From NCBI RefSeq assembly GCF_001425405.1, contig NZ_LMQP01000002.1, positions 357 to 64,356 of the forward strand: a DNA stretch of 64,000 nt, read 5' to 3'. The stretch is from Sphingomonas sp. Leaf412. GTDB taxonomy: Bacteria > Pseudomonadota > Alphaproteobacteria > Sphingomonadales > Sphingomonadaceae. Each line of letters starts with the position of its first letter. Positions within the stretch are counted from its first letter, which is position 1. The position numbers were made by a program, and so were the translations under genes. Under the pieces are notes generated by a model. It had not been told where the DNA came from and did not search any database. It saw only the letters and a program-made list of their open reading frames with translations. Positions 36,451 to 45,119 of this stretch are shown here, in pieces.

Positions 36451-39400
36451 TCAGAAGCGCCCGCGGATACCGACCAGCAGCGTGCGGCCGGGGTTGTATT
36501 CGTTGAACGTGGCGTTCTCAAACTGGAAGTAGCTGCCCTGCGCTTCCTTCGTGATGTTGATGACGTTCACGACCACGGTGGGCAGATAATCGTTGCCGAA
36601 GATCTTGCCGAGGTCGAGATTGCCCGAGAAGTCGAGCTGGCCATAGTCGCGGCCGAAAATCGCGCCGCCGCCGTTGATGAGGCCGTTCTGCCCCGGCAGC
36701 GTGCCCTGCGACCCTTCGTTGAACGTGTAGGTCAGGCGCGCCGACAGGCCGTTGCCTTCGTAATAGCCGGTCGCGGTGTAGGTCGTCGGCGCCACGCCCA
36801 ATGCGGTCGCGGGCGCACCCGCACCGTCGCCGCGCTGGTCGATGAAGGTCAGGTTGCCCTGGAAGCCGAAGCCGCGCACGCCGATATATTGCGTGATGAA
36901 GTCGAGCGGCTGGGTCAGCTGGAATTCCAGGCCGTTCACCTTCAGCTTGCCATCCGAATTGACCTGCTGCTGGATCTGGATCTGCACGTCGCGCAGCGAC
37001 TGGCCGGGCAGGGCACGCGCGGTCAGTGCGTCGCGCTGCGCCTGCGTCAGCGAGTCGATCGTGATGCCGAACGGCTCCAGGAACGCGAAGGGCACGTTGC
37101 GCACGCCGTTGACGGTGAAGCCCGTGATCGACTTGCGGAACGCCGCGAAGGCGATGACGCCCTCGCCGCCGGTGTAATATTCGAAGCCCAGGTCGATGTT
37201 GTCGGAGATGTACGGGTCCAGCGCATTGTTGCCGACCGTGCCGATGTCCGCCGACGGCTGCACGAAGCTGGCGCCCGGCAGCAAGGCGTTGGGATCGGGG
37301 CGCGACAGGGTGCGCGAGATCGAGCCGCGCGCGACCGCCTTGCCGCCGAATTCGTACGCGACGCTGAGCGAGGGCAGGAAGTTGCTGTAGCTCGTGTCGC
37401 TGTTCGGGAAGGTGTTGATGTTCGGGTAGCGCCCGCCGTCCGCGATGCCGAGCGTCGTGTTGCGCGGATCGGGGACGCTGACGCGGCCGCCGACGATCTG
37501 CTGCGTATAGACGTAGCGGACGCCGCCGTTCACGCGCAGCGTGTCGTCGCCCACGTCGAAGATGCCGTTGCCTTCGATGAAGGTGCCGGTCACCTTCTCG
37601 CGGATCAGGCCGCCGTTGGCGCCGCTGCTGCCCGCGCCGATCTCGGTCGCGCCGGCGAGCAGGGTGTCGTAGCTGGTCGCCGCCTTGAACTTGTTCCAGT
37701 CGACGGTGACGTAGCCGTTGCTGCCGGGCAGCAGGTAGCTGGGCACCGCGGCGGTCGGGACGGCCGATCCGGCGTAGGTGATCGGCGCGCCGCCCGCGGT
37801 GAAGTTCGTGCCGTAGCCGGCGAAGGCGGGGAAGCCCGGGGCGAAGGCGACGCCCGGCACCTGCGTGCCCGGCTGGTTCAGCCCGGTGCACGGCGTGGCG
37901 CTGGTGTTGGGCGAGGGAAGGGCGACGTTGATGCCGTTGCCGCAGACCAGATTCTGCCACGGTGCGGTGTTGTCGAACGGCGTGATGCGGCGACGCGTGT
38001 CGTCATAGGCCGCGCCGACGCGGACGCTGAACCGCGTCGCGTCGCCGAACAGCAGGCTGCCGCGGATACCCTTCGTCTCCGTCTCGCGCTCCTCGCCGTT
38101 CAGGTTCACGCGCCCACCGCCATTCCAGCCGAAGTTGGCGGGGTTGTTGAGGTCGATGTTGCTGGTGATGTCGGGCACGCCGCCGCCGTTGACGAAATTG
38201 ACCGTCACGCCCGAACTGGGCGGCGTGATGACCAGCACGGTCGGGCTTTCGCGGCGGAAATTGCTTTTCGTGTAGTTCGCCTGAAGGTCGCCCTTGATCC
38301 AGTCGTTCAGGACGAATTCGGCGCCCGGATTGACGCCCCAGTAATCCTGCGTGTCCTTGTACGGGCGATATTCCAGGAAGAATTGCGAATTGGCGTAGGT
38401 GCCGCCCGTGACCGTGCAGCCCGCCGAGCAATCCGCCTTGTCATAGGTGGTGTTCAGCGGGATCGCGGCGCCGTTGCGCACCGCCCAGTTCATCGCGGTG
38501 CGCGTGAATTCGGTGTCGCGCTTGGCATACATGCCGTCGACGTAGAAGTGGAAGGCGTCGCTGGGCCGCCATTCGACCGATACGAGGCCGTTGTAGCGCG
38601 TGCGCTCGCCCACCTCGGTCCGCGGACGGCCCAGGCGCGGGAGCAGGCCGTTGTCGATCTGCTGGATCGTCGCCCCGGGATTGTTGGCCAGCAGGAACGC
38701 CTGGTCGATGACGGTGCCGGGCGTCAGGCCGTTGCCCGCGTTCGCCGGAACCGTGCCCGGGATCGTGAAATTGCCGCCGCCGGTGTTGTTGCGGGTCGCG
38801 GCCGTGTTCTGCGTCGCGCTGAGATTCGGGTTGGTGAAGCCGATCGTCTCGTACCCGTCGACGCGGAAGCGGTTCTTCACCGCCGCGCCGCCGACCAGCA
38901 CGCCGAAATCGCCGAACGTCGCGCTGGCCAGCGCATAGCCGCGATAGCCCCATTTGTCCGCGCCGCTGACCTTCGATCCCTGCAATCCGTAGCTGACGTA
39001 GGGCTTGGGATTGTCGAACGGGCGCGCCGACCGCAGGTTGACGGTGCCCGCGGCGCCGCCCTCCACCTGGCTGGCGGTGGGCGACTTGCTGACGGTCAGC
39101 TGGGTGAACAATTCGGTCGGGATCAGGTCGAGGTCGACCTCGCGGTTCGTGCTCTGCGCATCGAACCGGACCGAGGCGATCGCGACCGGCGCGCCGTTCA
39201 GCAGGACACGGGTGAAGTTGGTGCCCAGCCCGCGGATCGCCACGTTCGATCCCTCGCCCGTCACCTCGCGCTGGATCGTGATGCCGGGGATACGGTTCAC
39301 CGATTCGGCGATGTTCGTGTCCGGGAACTTGCCGATATCCTCGGCGAAGATCGTGTCGGTGAAGCCGACCGAATTGCGCTTCGCGTTGGTCTGGCTCTGC

Positions 39401-39666
39401 AACGACGCGCGATAGCCGGTGACAACGATGTCCTGATCGCCGGTGGCGCTGGGATCGGCGGGCTGCGCGTCGGGGGCGGCGGGATCGATCGCGGTCGGCG
39501 CGGTGTTGCGCGCGCCGTCGTCCTGCGTCGCGCCCGGCGGGGTCGCGTCGGTCGTCGTCGCGCTGGGGGTGGCGGTGGTGCCCTGCGCCATCGCGGCGGA
39601 GGCCGACGAGGCCAGCAGCAGCGCGACGAGGAGGCGCGCGGAGCGAGCCGTTGACGGAGCCTTCAT
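36451..39666 (-). CDS. TonB-dependent receptor (TonB-Xanth-Caul type)
   Basis: This is a 1071-residue outer-membrane transporter. After a signal peptide (ending SSASAAMAQ) and a Pro/Ala/Thr-rich segment comes the TonB box-like DIVVTGYRASLQSQTNAKRNS. The plug follows: IFAEDIGKFPDTNIAESVNRIPGITIQREVTGEGSNVAIRGLG, QVEGGAAGTVNLRSARPF. The long barrel ends ...NEYNPGRTLLVGIRGRF with the terminal Phe. This pattern is the TIGR01782 subfamily, often tied to plant or complex carbohydrate uptake and LacI-type control. GGGAGGGG precedes the ATG at 39666. A palindromic operator lies about 65 bp upstream; no glycoside hydrolase is adjacent. Confidence 0.93.
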   Translation of the reverse strand: MKAPSTARSARLLVALLLASSASAAMAQGTTATPSATTTDATPPGATQDDGARNTAPTAIDPAAPDAQPADPSATGDQDIVVTGYRASLQSQTNAKRNSVGFTDTIFAEDIGKFPDTNIAESVNRIPGITIQREVTGEGSNVAIRGLGTNFTRVLLNGAPVAIASVRFDAQSTNREVDLDLIPTELFTQLTVSKSPTASQVEGGAAGTVNLRSARPFDNPKPYVSYGLQGSKVSGADKWGYRGYALASATFGDFGVLVGGAAVKNRFRVDGYETIGFTNPNLSATQNTAATRNNTGGGNFTIPGTVPANAGNGLTPGTVIDQAFLLANNPGATIQQIDNGLLPRLGRPRTEVGERTRYNGLVSVEWRPSDAFHFYVDGMYAKRDTEFTRTAMNWAVRNGAAIPLNTTYDKADCSAGCTVTGGTYANSQFFLEYRPYKDTQDYWGVNPGAEFVLNDWIKGDLQANYTKSNFRRESPTVLVITPPSSGVTVNFVNGGGVPDITSNIDLNNPANFGWNGGGRVNLNGEERETETKGIRGSLLFGDATRFSVRVGAAYDDTRRRITPFDNTAPWQNLVCGNGINVALPSPNTSATPCTGLNQPGTQVPGVAFAPGFPAFAGYGTNFTAGGAPITYAGSAVPTAAVPSYLLPGSNGYVTVDWNKFKAATSYDTLLAGATEIGAGSSGANGGLIREKVTGTFIEGNGIFDVGDDTLRVNGGVRYVYTQQIVGGRVSVPDPRNTTLGIADGGRYPNINTFPNSDTSYSNFLPSLSVAYEFGGKAVARGSISRTLSRPDPNALLPGASFVQPSADIGTVGNNALDPYISDNIDLGFEYYTGGEGVIAFAAFRKSITGFTVNGVRNVPFAFLEPFGITIDSLTQAQRDALTARALPGQSLRDVQIQIQQQVNSDGKLKVNGLEFQLTQPLDFITQYIGVRGFGFQGNLTFIDQRGDGAGAPATALGVAPTTYTATGYYEGNGLSARLTYTFNEGSQGTLPGQNGLINGGGAIFGRDYGQLDFSGNLDLGKIFGNDYLPTVVVNVINITKEAQGSYFQFENATFNEYNPGRTLLVGIRGRF

Positions 39667-39728
39667 GATAATCCCCTCCCAGCGGGCGGCGTCCGTTCCG
39701 GCGCCTTGCCCATTCATCCTGAGCGGAA

Positions 39729-39742
39729 TGATAGCGCTATAA
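39729..39742. promoter_or_regulatory. LacI/GalR-like operator upstream of the TonB-dependent receptor
   Basis: TGATAGCGCTATAA contains the perfect palindrome ATAGCGCTAT (39731-39740) with the central CG typical of LacI/GalR-family operators. It lies about 65 bp upstream of the receptor ATG, where a repressor would block the promoter. The assignment is from pattern and position only; no regulator gene is in the window. Confidence 0.55.
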
Positions 39743-39884
39743 CGGGCAATCGGTCAACCGCTCGTCGGTGTGCATCCGGGTGACCGGGTGCATCGGTCCG
39801 CCGACCGTATGGTAGTGGTAACGTCGCGCGCCGACGCGCGACGACGGGATGGATACCCCGCGCGCTTTGGCGTAGGGCGCGTCC

Positions 39885-40466
39885 ATGGCCGACGATCCCA
39901 TCGCCCTTTTCGACGCCTGGTATGCCGAGGCGCGCGCATCCGAACCCAACGACCCGAACGCGATGGCGCTCGCCACCGCGGACGGGGCCGGACGCCCGTC
40001 GGTGAGGATGGTATTGCTCAAGGGGCATGGTCCGGACGGGTTCGTGTTCTACACCAACCGCGAGGGGCGCAAGGCGGCGGACCTGGCGGTCAACGCCCAT
40101 GCCGCGCTGCTCTTCCACTGGAAGTCGCTTCGCCGGCAGGTGCGGATCGAGGGCGCGGTCACGCCGGTCGGCGATGCCGAATCGGACGCCTATTTCGCCT
40201 CGCGCAGCCGCGACTCGCAACTGGGCGCCTGGGCGTCCGACCAGTCGCGGCCGCTGCCCGATCGCGCGACGTTCGAGGACCGGTTCGCGACGATGCAGGC
40301 GCGGTTCGACGGCGGCCCCGTGCCGCGCCCGCCGTTCTGGGGCGGCTATCGCGTCGCGGCCGAACGGATCGAGCTGTGGCAGGACCGGGCGCACCGGCTG
40401 CACGAGCGGCGCCTGTTCGTCGCCGACGGCGCGGGCGGCTGGACCGAAGGATTGCTCTACCCATGA
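39885..40466 (+). CDS. pdxH: Pyridoxamine/pyridoxine 5'-phosphate oxidase
   Basis: PdxH is the FMN enzyme that makes pyridoxal 5'-phosphate. The 193-residue protein has NAMALATADGAGRPSVRMVLLKGHGPDGFVFYTNREGRKAADL, the FMN-binding SRDSQLGAWASDQSRPL, PRPPFWGGYRV and the C-terminal RLHERRLFV...WTEGLLYP signature. Full length. Its stop codon overlaps the ATG of the next gene by 4 bp. It begins the pdxH-fieF-phzF operon. Confidence 0.97.
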   Translation: MADDPIALFDAWYAEARASEPNDPNAMALATADGAGRPSVRMVLLKGHGPDGFVFYTNREGRKAADLAVNAHAALLFHWKSLRRQVRIEGAVTPVGDAESDAYFASRSRDSQLGAWASDQSRPLPDRATFEDRFATMQARFDGGPVPRPPFWGGYRVAAERIELWQDRAHRLHERRLFVADGAGGWTEGLLYP

Positions 40467-41410
40467 CGCGCGAGGAACGCCGCCGTCTGATCCCCATCGC
40501 GATGCGCGCCGCGCTGGCCAGCGTGGCGATGGCGACCACATTGCTGGTCGTGAAGGGCTATGCCGCGTGGCACACCGGATCGGTCGCGATGCTGGGCAGC
40601 CTGGCGGACACCGGGCTGGACCTGCTCGCCAGCCTCGTCACGCTGTACGGCGTGAAGCTGGCGGCGGAGCCGGCGGACCACGACCACCGCTTCGGCCATG
40701 GCAAGGCGGAGGCGCTGGCGGCGCTGTTCCAGGTCGTGCTCATCACCGCGTCCGCGATCGGCATCGCGTGGCGCGCAATCGAGCGGTTCGGCGATCCGCG
40801 CGTGAACGAGGATGCGGGGCTGGGTATCGGCGTCTCGCTGTTCGCCATCCTCGCGACGGTGGCGCTGCTGGCGTATCAGCGCGCGGTGATCCGGCAGACG
40901 GGGTCGGTCGCGATCCTGGCGGACAACGTCCATTACCAGTCGGACGTGCTGCTGAACGTCGCCGTCATCGCGGCGCTGGTGCTGGACCAATATGTCGGCC
41001 TGTCGGGCGCGGACCCCGTGTTCGGCATCGCGATCGCGCTATGGCTGGTCTGGGGCGCGTTCCAGGCGTCGAGCCAGGCGATCGACATGCTGATGGACAA
41101 GGAATGGCCGGAGGACCAGCGTACCGCCTTCATCGAGGTGGCAGCGCGCCAGCCGGGCATCCGCGGCATCCACGATTTCCGCACCCGCCGCGCGGGCGCG
41201 CACGACTTCGCGCAATTCCACATGGAGGTGGACCGCAACCTGACCGTGGGGCAGGCGCACGATATCGTCGAGCGCGTCGAACATGCGCTGCGCGACGTGT
41301 TCCCGCGCGTCGAGACGCTGATCCACCTCGATCCGGAGGGGCATGTCGATACCGACAACCCGCTGGTCGAGGCGGACGTGACCCCGCACTGGTTCGGGAA
41401 GAGGCTGTGA
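40463..41410 (+). CDS. Cation diffusion facilitator, FieF type
   Basis: The 315-residue metal antiporter has metal-site motifs GSLADTGLDLLASLV (DxxxD) and ADNVHYQSDVLLNV (HxxxD), the loop DHDHRFGHGKAEALAALFQ, and the cytoplasmic GIRGIHDFRTRRAGAHDFAQFHMEVDRNLTVGQAHDI. The DxxxD plus HxxxD set points to the FieF/YiiP subgroup (iron/zinc export) rather than the ZitB-like copy at 32 kb. Four-base overlaps with pdxH (ATGA) and phzF (GTGA) show coupled translation. Confidence 0.92.
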   Translation: MTREERRRLIPIAMRAALASVAMATTLLVVKGYAAWHTGSVAMLGSLADTGLDLLASLVTLYGVKLAAEPADHDHRFGHGKAEALAALFQVVLITASAIGIAWRAIERFGDPRVNEDAGLGIGVSLFAILATVALLAYQRAVIRQTGSVAILADNVHYQSDVLLNVAVIAALVLDQYVGLSGADPVFGIAIALWLVWGAFQASSQAIDMLMDKEWPEDQRTAFIEVAARQPGIRGIHDFRTRRAGAHDFAQFHMEVDRNLTVGQAHDIVERVEHALRDVFPRVETLIHLDPEGHVDTDNPLVEADVTPHWFGKRL

Positions 41411-42201
41411 GGATACCCTTCACGCAGGTCGACGCCTTCGCGGAGGCGGCGTTCGCGGGCAATCCGGCCGCGGTGATGCCGCTGTCGGCGTGGCTGGACG
41501 ACGCGACGCTGCTGGCGATCGCGCAGGAGAACAACCTGAGCGAGACCGCCTTCATCGTCCCCGACGCGACCGGGGCGGCGGATTTCGAGCTGCGCTGGTT
41601 CACGCCGGTGGTCGAGGTGGCGCTGTGCGGGCATGCGACGCTGGCGAGCGGGCATGTCGTGCTGTCGAGCGACACGATTCGCGACCACGTCACGTTCCGC
41701 ACGCGACAGGCCGGGGTGCTTCAGGTCGCGCGCGAGGGCGCGGGCTACGCCATGTCGCTGCCGGCATGGGCGCCTGCGGCGAAGGACCTGCCCGATATCG
41801 TCGCGGCGCTGGGCGTCGATCCGGTCGCGACGCTGTGGCACGAGAAGGGCTATGCGCTGGTCGTGCTGCGCGACGAGGCGGCGGTGCGCGCGGCGGCGCC
41901 GAACGGCCGCGCGGTCGCGGCACTGGGGCCGTATGTCCTGATCGTGACCGCGCCGGGTGAAAGTGCGGACGTCGTCAGCCGCGTCTTCACGCATTATTTC
42001 GACATCCCCGAGGATCCGGTGACCGGCTCGGCGCATGCCGTGCTGGCGCCCTATTGGTCGGCGCGGCTGGGGCGCGACGCCTTTTCCGCCTATCAGGCGA
42101 GCGCGCGGGGCGGGCGCGTCGGGTGCCGCGTGGCGGCGGATCGCGTCGTCCTGACCGGCGGATGCGTGACCGTGATCGAGGGCACGTTCCTGCTTCCGTA
42201 A
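41407..42201 (+). CDS. PhzF-family isomerase/epimerase
   Basis: The 264-residue protein has the two-lobed PhzF/DapF-like fold: FTQVDAFAEAAFAGNPAAVMPL, the catalytic Glu in NNLSETAFIVP, RWFTPVVEVALCGHATLAS, and the C-terminal EDPVTGSAHAVLAPYW. PhzF homologues isomerise small acidic substrates, and most outside phenazine clusters have unknown reactions. There are no phenazine genes here. The start is GTG at 41407, overlapping the fieF-like stop. Confidence 0.88.
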   Translation: MRIPFTQVDAFAEAAFAGNPAAVMPLSAWLDDATLLAIAQENNLSETAFIVPDATGAADFELRWFTPVVEVALCGHATLASGHVVLSSDTIRDHVTFRTRQAGVLQVAREGAGYAMSLPAWAPAAKDLPDIVAALGVDPVATLWHEKGYALVVLRDEAAVRAAAPNGRAVAALGPYVLIVTAPGESADVVSRVFTHYFDIPEDPVTGSAHAVLAPYWSARLGRDAFSAYQASARGGRVGCRVAADRVVLTGGCVTVIEGTFLLP

Positions 42202-42282
42202 CGACGGGCTTGAACTCCCACTAAATCGATGTAGATTGATTCGCGGAGGCGGCGTCGGGCCGTCGATGCGAAGGGGTTTGCG

Positions 42283-42504
42283 ATGAAGAAGATCGTTGCC
42301 GGACTGGTCGGGACGGCGCTGGCGGGGTCGCTGGCCGCGTGCGGATCGAGCACCACGAACGACGTGGGGCCGAGCGATGTCGCATTGAACGAGACCGTGC
42401 TGAACGACGAGCTTCCCCTTGCCGAAAACGCACTGGCGACCGACGCCGCGCTCGACAATGGTGCGGCGGGCAACCTGCTGACTCCGACCGACAATACGCT
42501 CTGA
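42283..42504 (+). CDS. Small acidic lipoprotein
   Basis: The 73-residue precursor is MKKIVAGLVGTALAGSLAAC, with lipobox SLAAC, followed by GSSTTNDVGPSDVALNETVL and a short Asn/Asp/Leu-rich tail that ends LTPTDNTL. The mature part, about 54 residues, has no cysteine beyond the lipidated one and no recognised domain. GAAGGGG lies a few bases upstream. The 66 bp upstream hold a plausible promoter and the gene is followed by an intrinsic terminator, so it is a monocistronic unit. Confidence 0.75.
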   Translation: MKKIVAGLVGTALAGSLAACGSSTTNDVGPSDVALNETVLNDELPLAENALATDAALDNGAAGNLLTPTDNTL

Positions 42505-42570
42505 TCGACTCGTCGCGGCCCGCGCCGCGGCCATCCTCCCGCCTGGAAATGCTCCCTAGGCGAAACTCGG

Positions 42571-42600
42571 CCCGGCGCGTTCGGCGTGCCGGGTCTTTTT
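42571..42600 (+). terminator. Intrinsic terminator after the small lipoprotein gene
   Basis: CCCGGCGCG and CGTGCCGGG form a 9-bp stem (one G-T pair) around a TTCGG loop, followed directly by TCTTTTTCG. The T-run is on the plus strand, so it ends the lipoprotein transcript; the convergent UVR-motif gene starts its 3' end 19 bp beyond. Confidence 0.88.
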
Positions 42601-42618
42601 CGTTCTCTTAGATCGCCA

Positions 42619-42873
42619 TCAGCGCTTCCGCCCGCGCGTCATCGGATCCGGCTTGACCGGTCGCACCCATCCTTCGGGCGGCACCACGCGCGATTGGCTC
42701 GTCCCCAGGCCCATCGCGCCGGGTGACTGGCGTTCGAGGCCGGCGGCGGCGTCGCCGGGATCGGTGCCGGTCTGGCGCAGGATGGCCAGGCGATCGCGCA
42801 GCCGCCCGGCGCGCTCGTAATCCTGCGCGGTCGCGGCCGCTTCCATCGCCTGCTGCAATTCGTCCTGGGTCAC
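42619..42873 (-). CDS. Small UvrB/UvrC-motif protein
   Basis: The 84-residue protein starts with a UVR motif: [30 protein letters not shown], the helical hairpin by which UvrB contacts UvrC and which also occurs in regulatory proteins such as McsA. The rest ([30 protein letters not shown]) is a conserved-looking tail without a known domain. The start is GTG at 42873 in GTGA, overlapping the mnmA stop, so the pair is coupled. Its role is unknown. Confidence 0.78.
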   Translation of the reverse strand: MTQDELQQAMEAAATAQDYERAGRLRDRLAILRQTGTDPGDAAAGLERQSPGAMGLGTSQSRVVPPEGWVRPVKPDPMTRGRKR

Positions 42874-43967
42874 GCCGCCTGCACCGCAGGCTCCGTCTCC
42901 GCGATCCATCCGCCGCCCAGCACGCGTTCCCCGGCGTATAACACCGCGGCCTGTCCGGGCGCGACGCCGTATTCGGGCGTGTCGAACACCAGCCGGTCGC
43001 CCAGCATCCTGGCGGGTACCGGCTTCGCCATCGACCGCACCTTTGCGGTCAGGTCGCCGTCGAGCGGGCCAAGCGCGTTCATCCGCTCCAGCCGCGCCGC
43101 GCCGACCGCCAGCGCGGCGCGCGGGCCGACCACGACGCGGCGGTCGGCGGCGTCGAGTCGCACCACGTACAGCGGCTCCGGCGTGCCGCCGATCTCCAGC
43201 CCGCGGCGCTGGCCGACGGTGAAATGGACGAGGCCACGATGCTCGCCCAGCTTCGCGCCCGACAGATCGACGATGTCGCCGCGGGTCTCCGCCTCCGGCC
43301 GCAGTTTCTTGACCAGCCCGGCATAATCGCCGTCGGGGACGAAGCAGATGTCCTGGCTGTCGGGCTTCGCCGCGACGGGCAGCGCGATCTCCGCCGCGAT
43401 CTCGCGCACCCGCGCCTTGGGCAGGTCGCCCAGCGGGAAGCGGAGATAGTCGAGCTGCGCCGCGGTGGTGGCGAACAGGAAATAGCTCTGGTCGCGGGCC
43501 GGATCGCTGCCGCGATACAGCTGCGGGCCGCCCACGCCTTCCACGCGGCGCACGTAATGGCCGGTGGCGAGGCAGTCGGCGCCCAGGTCGCGCGCCAGTG
43601 CCAGCAGGTCGGTGAACTTGGGCCCCATGTTGCATTCGACGCAGGGGATCGGCGTGCGCCCGGCGAGATATTCGTCGGCGAACCGGTCGACCACGTTGGT
43701 GCGGAAGCTGCTCTCGTGATCGTGGACGTAATGCGCGATGCCGAGGCGATCGCACACCGCGCGCGCGTCGCGGATGTCGCGGCCCGCGCAGCACGCGCCC
43801 GCGCGCTTCGTCGCCTCGCCATGGTCGTACAGCTGGAGCGTGATGCCGATCACCTCCACCCCGGTACGCACCGCCAGCGCGGCCACGACCGAACTGTCGA
43901 CGCCGCCCGACATGGCGACGACGATGCGCCGCGCGCCGGCGGGAAGCTGAAAATCGACCGCGTCCAT
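42870..43967 (-). CDS. mnmA: tRNA-specific 2-thiouridylase MnmA
   Basis: MnmA thiolates U34 of tRNA-Lys, -Glu and -Gln. The 365-residue protein has the PP-loop [21 protein letters not shown], the two catalytic cysteines ([12 protein letters not shown] and [13 protein letters not shown]), LATGHYVRR, and the barrel domain ([15 protein letters not shown]). It is full length. I chose ATG 43967 because the [22 protein letters not shown] start is nearest the conserved P-loop; a longer frame from 44018 has no support. The UVR-motif protein is coupled downstream. Confidence 0.96.
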   Translation of the reverse strand: MDAVDFQLPAGARRIVVAMSGGVDSSVVAALAVRTGVEVIGITLQLYDHGEATKRAGACCAGRDIRDARAVCDRLGIAHYVHDHESSFRTNVVDRFADEYLAGRTPIPCVECNMGPKFTDLLALARDLGADCLATGHYVRRVEGVGGPQLYRGSDPARDQSYFLFATTAAQLDYLRFPLGDLPKARVREIAAEIALPVAAKPDSQDICFVPDGDYAGLVKKLRPEAETRGDIVDLSGAKLGEHRGLVHFTVGQRRGLEIGGTPEPLYVVRLDAADRRVVVGPRAALAVGAARLERMNALGPLDGDLTAKVRSMAKPVPARMLGDRLVFDTPEYGVAPGQAAVLYAGERVLGGGWIAETEPAVQAA

Positions 43968-44101
43968 GGGGGCGCGAATACCCGCATGGTTGGCGCGCCG
44001 TAAAGGTCTGTGAATCAACCGTTGCCGCGGGCTTTACGCGACCTTCAGCCTGACCGGCTAAATCTTGCCGCTCGAACACTGACAAGGGGTCGATCAGGCA
44101 C

Positions 44102-44275
44102 ATGTCGCACACGCTTCTTTCGCGCCAGCGCGCGCATCAGGTCGCCACGCCGACCGCGTTGGCGGCGCAGGCGGTGCTGGCCGCCGGCGCGGTGCAGGAC
44201 CGGCGGCTGGCCCCCGTGGCCGGCGCGTTCAACCGCGCCGCCGCGGAGGCGATCGCCGCCGCGCGCGAGGAATGA
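44102..44275 (+). CDS. Small alanine-rich hypothetical protein
   Basis: A 57-residue frame starts MSHTLLSRQRAHQVATPTAL and ends NRAAAEAIAAAREE. It is helical and alanine-rich with paired arginines and no membrane segment. CAGG lies just before the ATG, and clean stops and starts lie on both sides. It sits between divergent mnmA and the sciP gene in a stretch of about 400 bp that is otherwise empty. No family is recognised. The consistent codon style supports it, but it could be chance in GC-rich DNA. Confidence 0.5.
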   Translation: MSHTLLSRQRAHQVATPTALAAQAVLAAGAVQDRRLAPVAGAFNRAAAEAIAAAREE

Positions 44276-44375
44276 AGACCCCGTTTACCGCGGCGCTTTA
44301 AGCGATGTTCAACGCCCGCGCATTACCATCGCATCTTGTTGGAGAGGGGGCCCCCCGCCCCGAACCGAGGTAGGA

Positions 44376-44675
44376 ATGATCGAGAACCAGAAAATCCGGC
44401 CCGCGAAGGTCATCGGCCCGCTGGGCGAACCGTTGACGGTCGACACGCTGCCGCCGTCCGACACGACCCGCTGGGTCGTGCGGCGCAAGGCGGAAGTGGT
44501 CGCGGCGGTCAACGGCGGGCTGCTGAGCGTCGACGAGGTGTGCGCGCGCTACAACCTGACGGTGGAGGAATTCGCCGGGTGGCAGCGCGCCATCGATCGA
44601 TCGGGCATGCCCGGGCTGCGCGTCACGCGCATCCAGCACTACAAATCGCTGTACGAGCGCCAGCAGAAATTCTGA
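44376..44675 (+). CDS. sciP: SciP-type CtrA inhibitor (DUF1153)
   Basis: The 99-residue protein matches SciP, a helix-turn-helix protein that in Caulobacter binds CtrA-controlled promoters and blocks CtrA activation during the cell cycle. Seen here are VIGPLGEPLTVDTLPPSDTTRWVVRRKAEVVAAVNGGLLSVDEVCARYNLTVEEFAGWQRAIDRSG and the C-terminal QHYKSLYERQQKF. AGG precedes the ATG. The 100 bp upstream contain a GGGGGCCCCC palindrome but no clear TTAA-N7-TTAA CtrA box. No CtrA gene is in the window. Confidence 0.92.
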   Translation: MIENQKIRPAKVIGPLGEPLTVDTLPPSDTTRWVVRRKAEVVAAVNGGLLSVDEVCARYNLTVEEFAGWQRAIDRSGMPGLRVTRIQHYKSLYERQQKF

Positions 44676-44725
44676 CGGCGGGGGCGCCGGCCGCCGCGGG
44701 ACGGCCGCCCCTCGGTTACGGTCAC

Positions 44726-44750
44726 GGAACAACTTCGGCGCGCGAACGTC
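44726..44750 (+). promoter_or_regulatory. EcfG-like general stress promoter upstream of the GlsB-type gene
   Basis: GGAAC at 44726-44730 and CGTC at 44747-44750 are separated by 16 bp. This closely matches the GGAAC-N16/17-CGTT consensus of the alphaproteobacterial EcfG (SigT) general stress response, with one mismatch in the -10. The gene it would drive, about 52 bp downstream, belongs to a stress-associated membrane family, which supports the call. Confidence 0.7.
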
Positions 44751-44801
44751 TTACTCCCCGGCAGCCCGCGTATTGGGCGGTTCTTGCAGGGGAGTTTGAA
44801 C

Positions 44802-45059
44802 ATGGGTTTGATTATCTGGCTCATCATCGGTGGCGTGATCGGCTGGCTCGCCAGCATCATCATGCGGACCGATGCGCAGCAGGGCATCTTCCTCAACATC
44901 ATCGTCGGCATCGTCGGCGCGTTCCTTGGCGGCCTGCTGTTCAACGGCGGATCGATCAATGCGGCGCCGCTGACCATCTATTCGTTCCTGGTTTCGCTGC
45001 TGGGTGCGGTTGTGCTGCTGGCGATCGTCAACCTCTTCCGTCGTGGCCGCGTGCGGTAA
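44802..45059 (+). CDS. GlsB/YeaQ/YmgE-type stress membrane protein
   Basis: The 85-residue protein has two or three membrane helices: MGLIIWLIIGGVIGWLASIIM, IFLNIIVGIVGAFLGGLLFN and YSFLVSLLGAVVLLAIVNLF. The GxxxG-rich pattern is that of the transglycosylase-associated/GlsB-YeaQ family, induced by acid or general stress in other bacteria. Molecular function is unknown. CAGGGGAG lies upstream of the ATG at 44802. An EcfG-like promoter precedes it and a strong terminator-like hairpin follows. Confidence 0.88.
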   Translation: MGLIIWLIIGGVIGWLASIIMRTDAQQGIFLNIIVGIVGAFLGGLLFNGGSINAAPLTIYSFLVSLLGAVVLLAIVNLFRRGRVR

Positions 45060-45084
45060 CAGCACCTCGCGACGTTGACGACAG

Positions 45085-45114
45085 GCGGCCGCCCGGAGCG
45101 ATCCGGGCGGCCGC
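45085..45114. terminator. Strong hairpin between convergent GlsB-type and SIMPL genes
   Basis: GCGGCCGCCCGG and CCGGGCGGCCGC form a perfect 12-bp stem around AGCGAT. TTCCGTTATTT follows on the plus strand, a weak U-tract. Placed between convergent stops, it would end transcription from both sides. Confidence 0.75.
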
Positions 45115-45119
45115 TTCCG

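Noticed and set aside
41407-42201. Phenazine biosynthesis cluster
   Set aside because: Only a PhzF-like gene is present. It is coupled to pdxH and a metal transporter, and no other phz genes are in the window.
44309-44375. CtrA binding box upstream of sciP
   Set aside because: The TTAC and TTAA elements near 44283-44300 are not spaced by 7 bp, so the motif does not fit the TTAA-N7-TTAA consensus.
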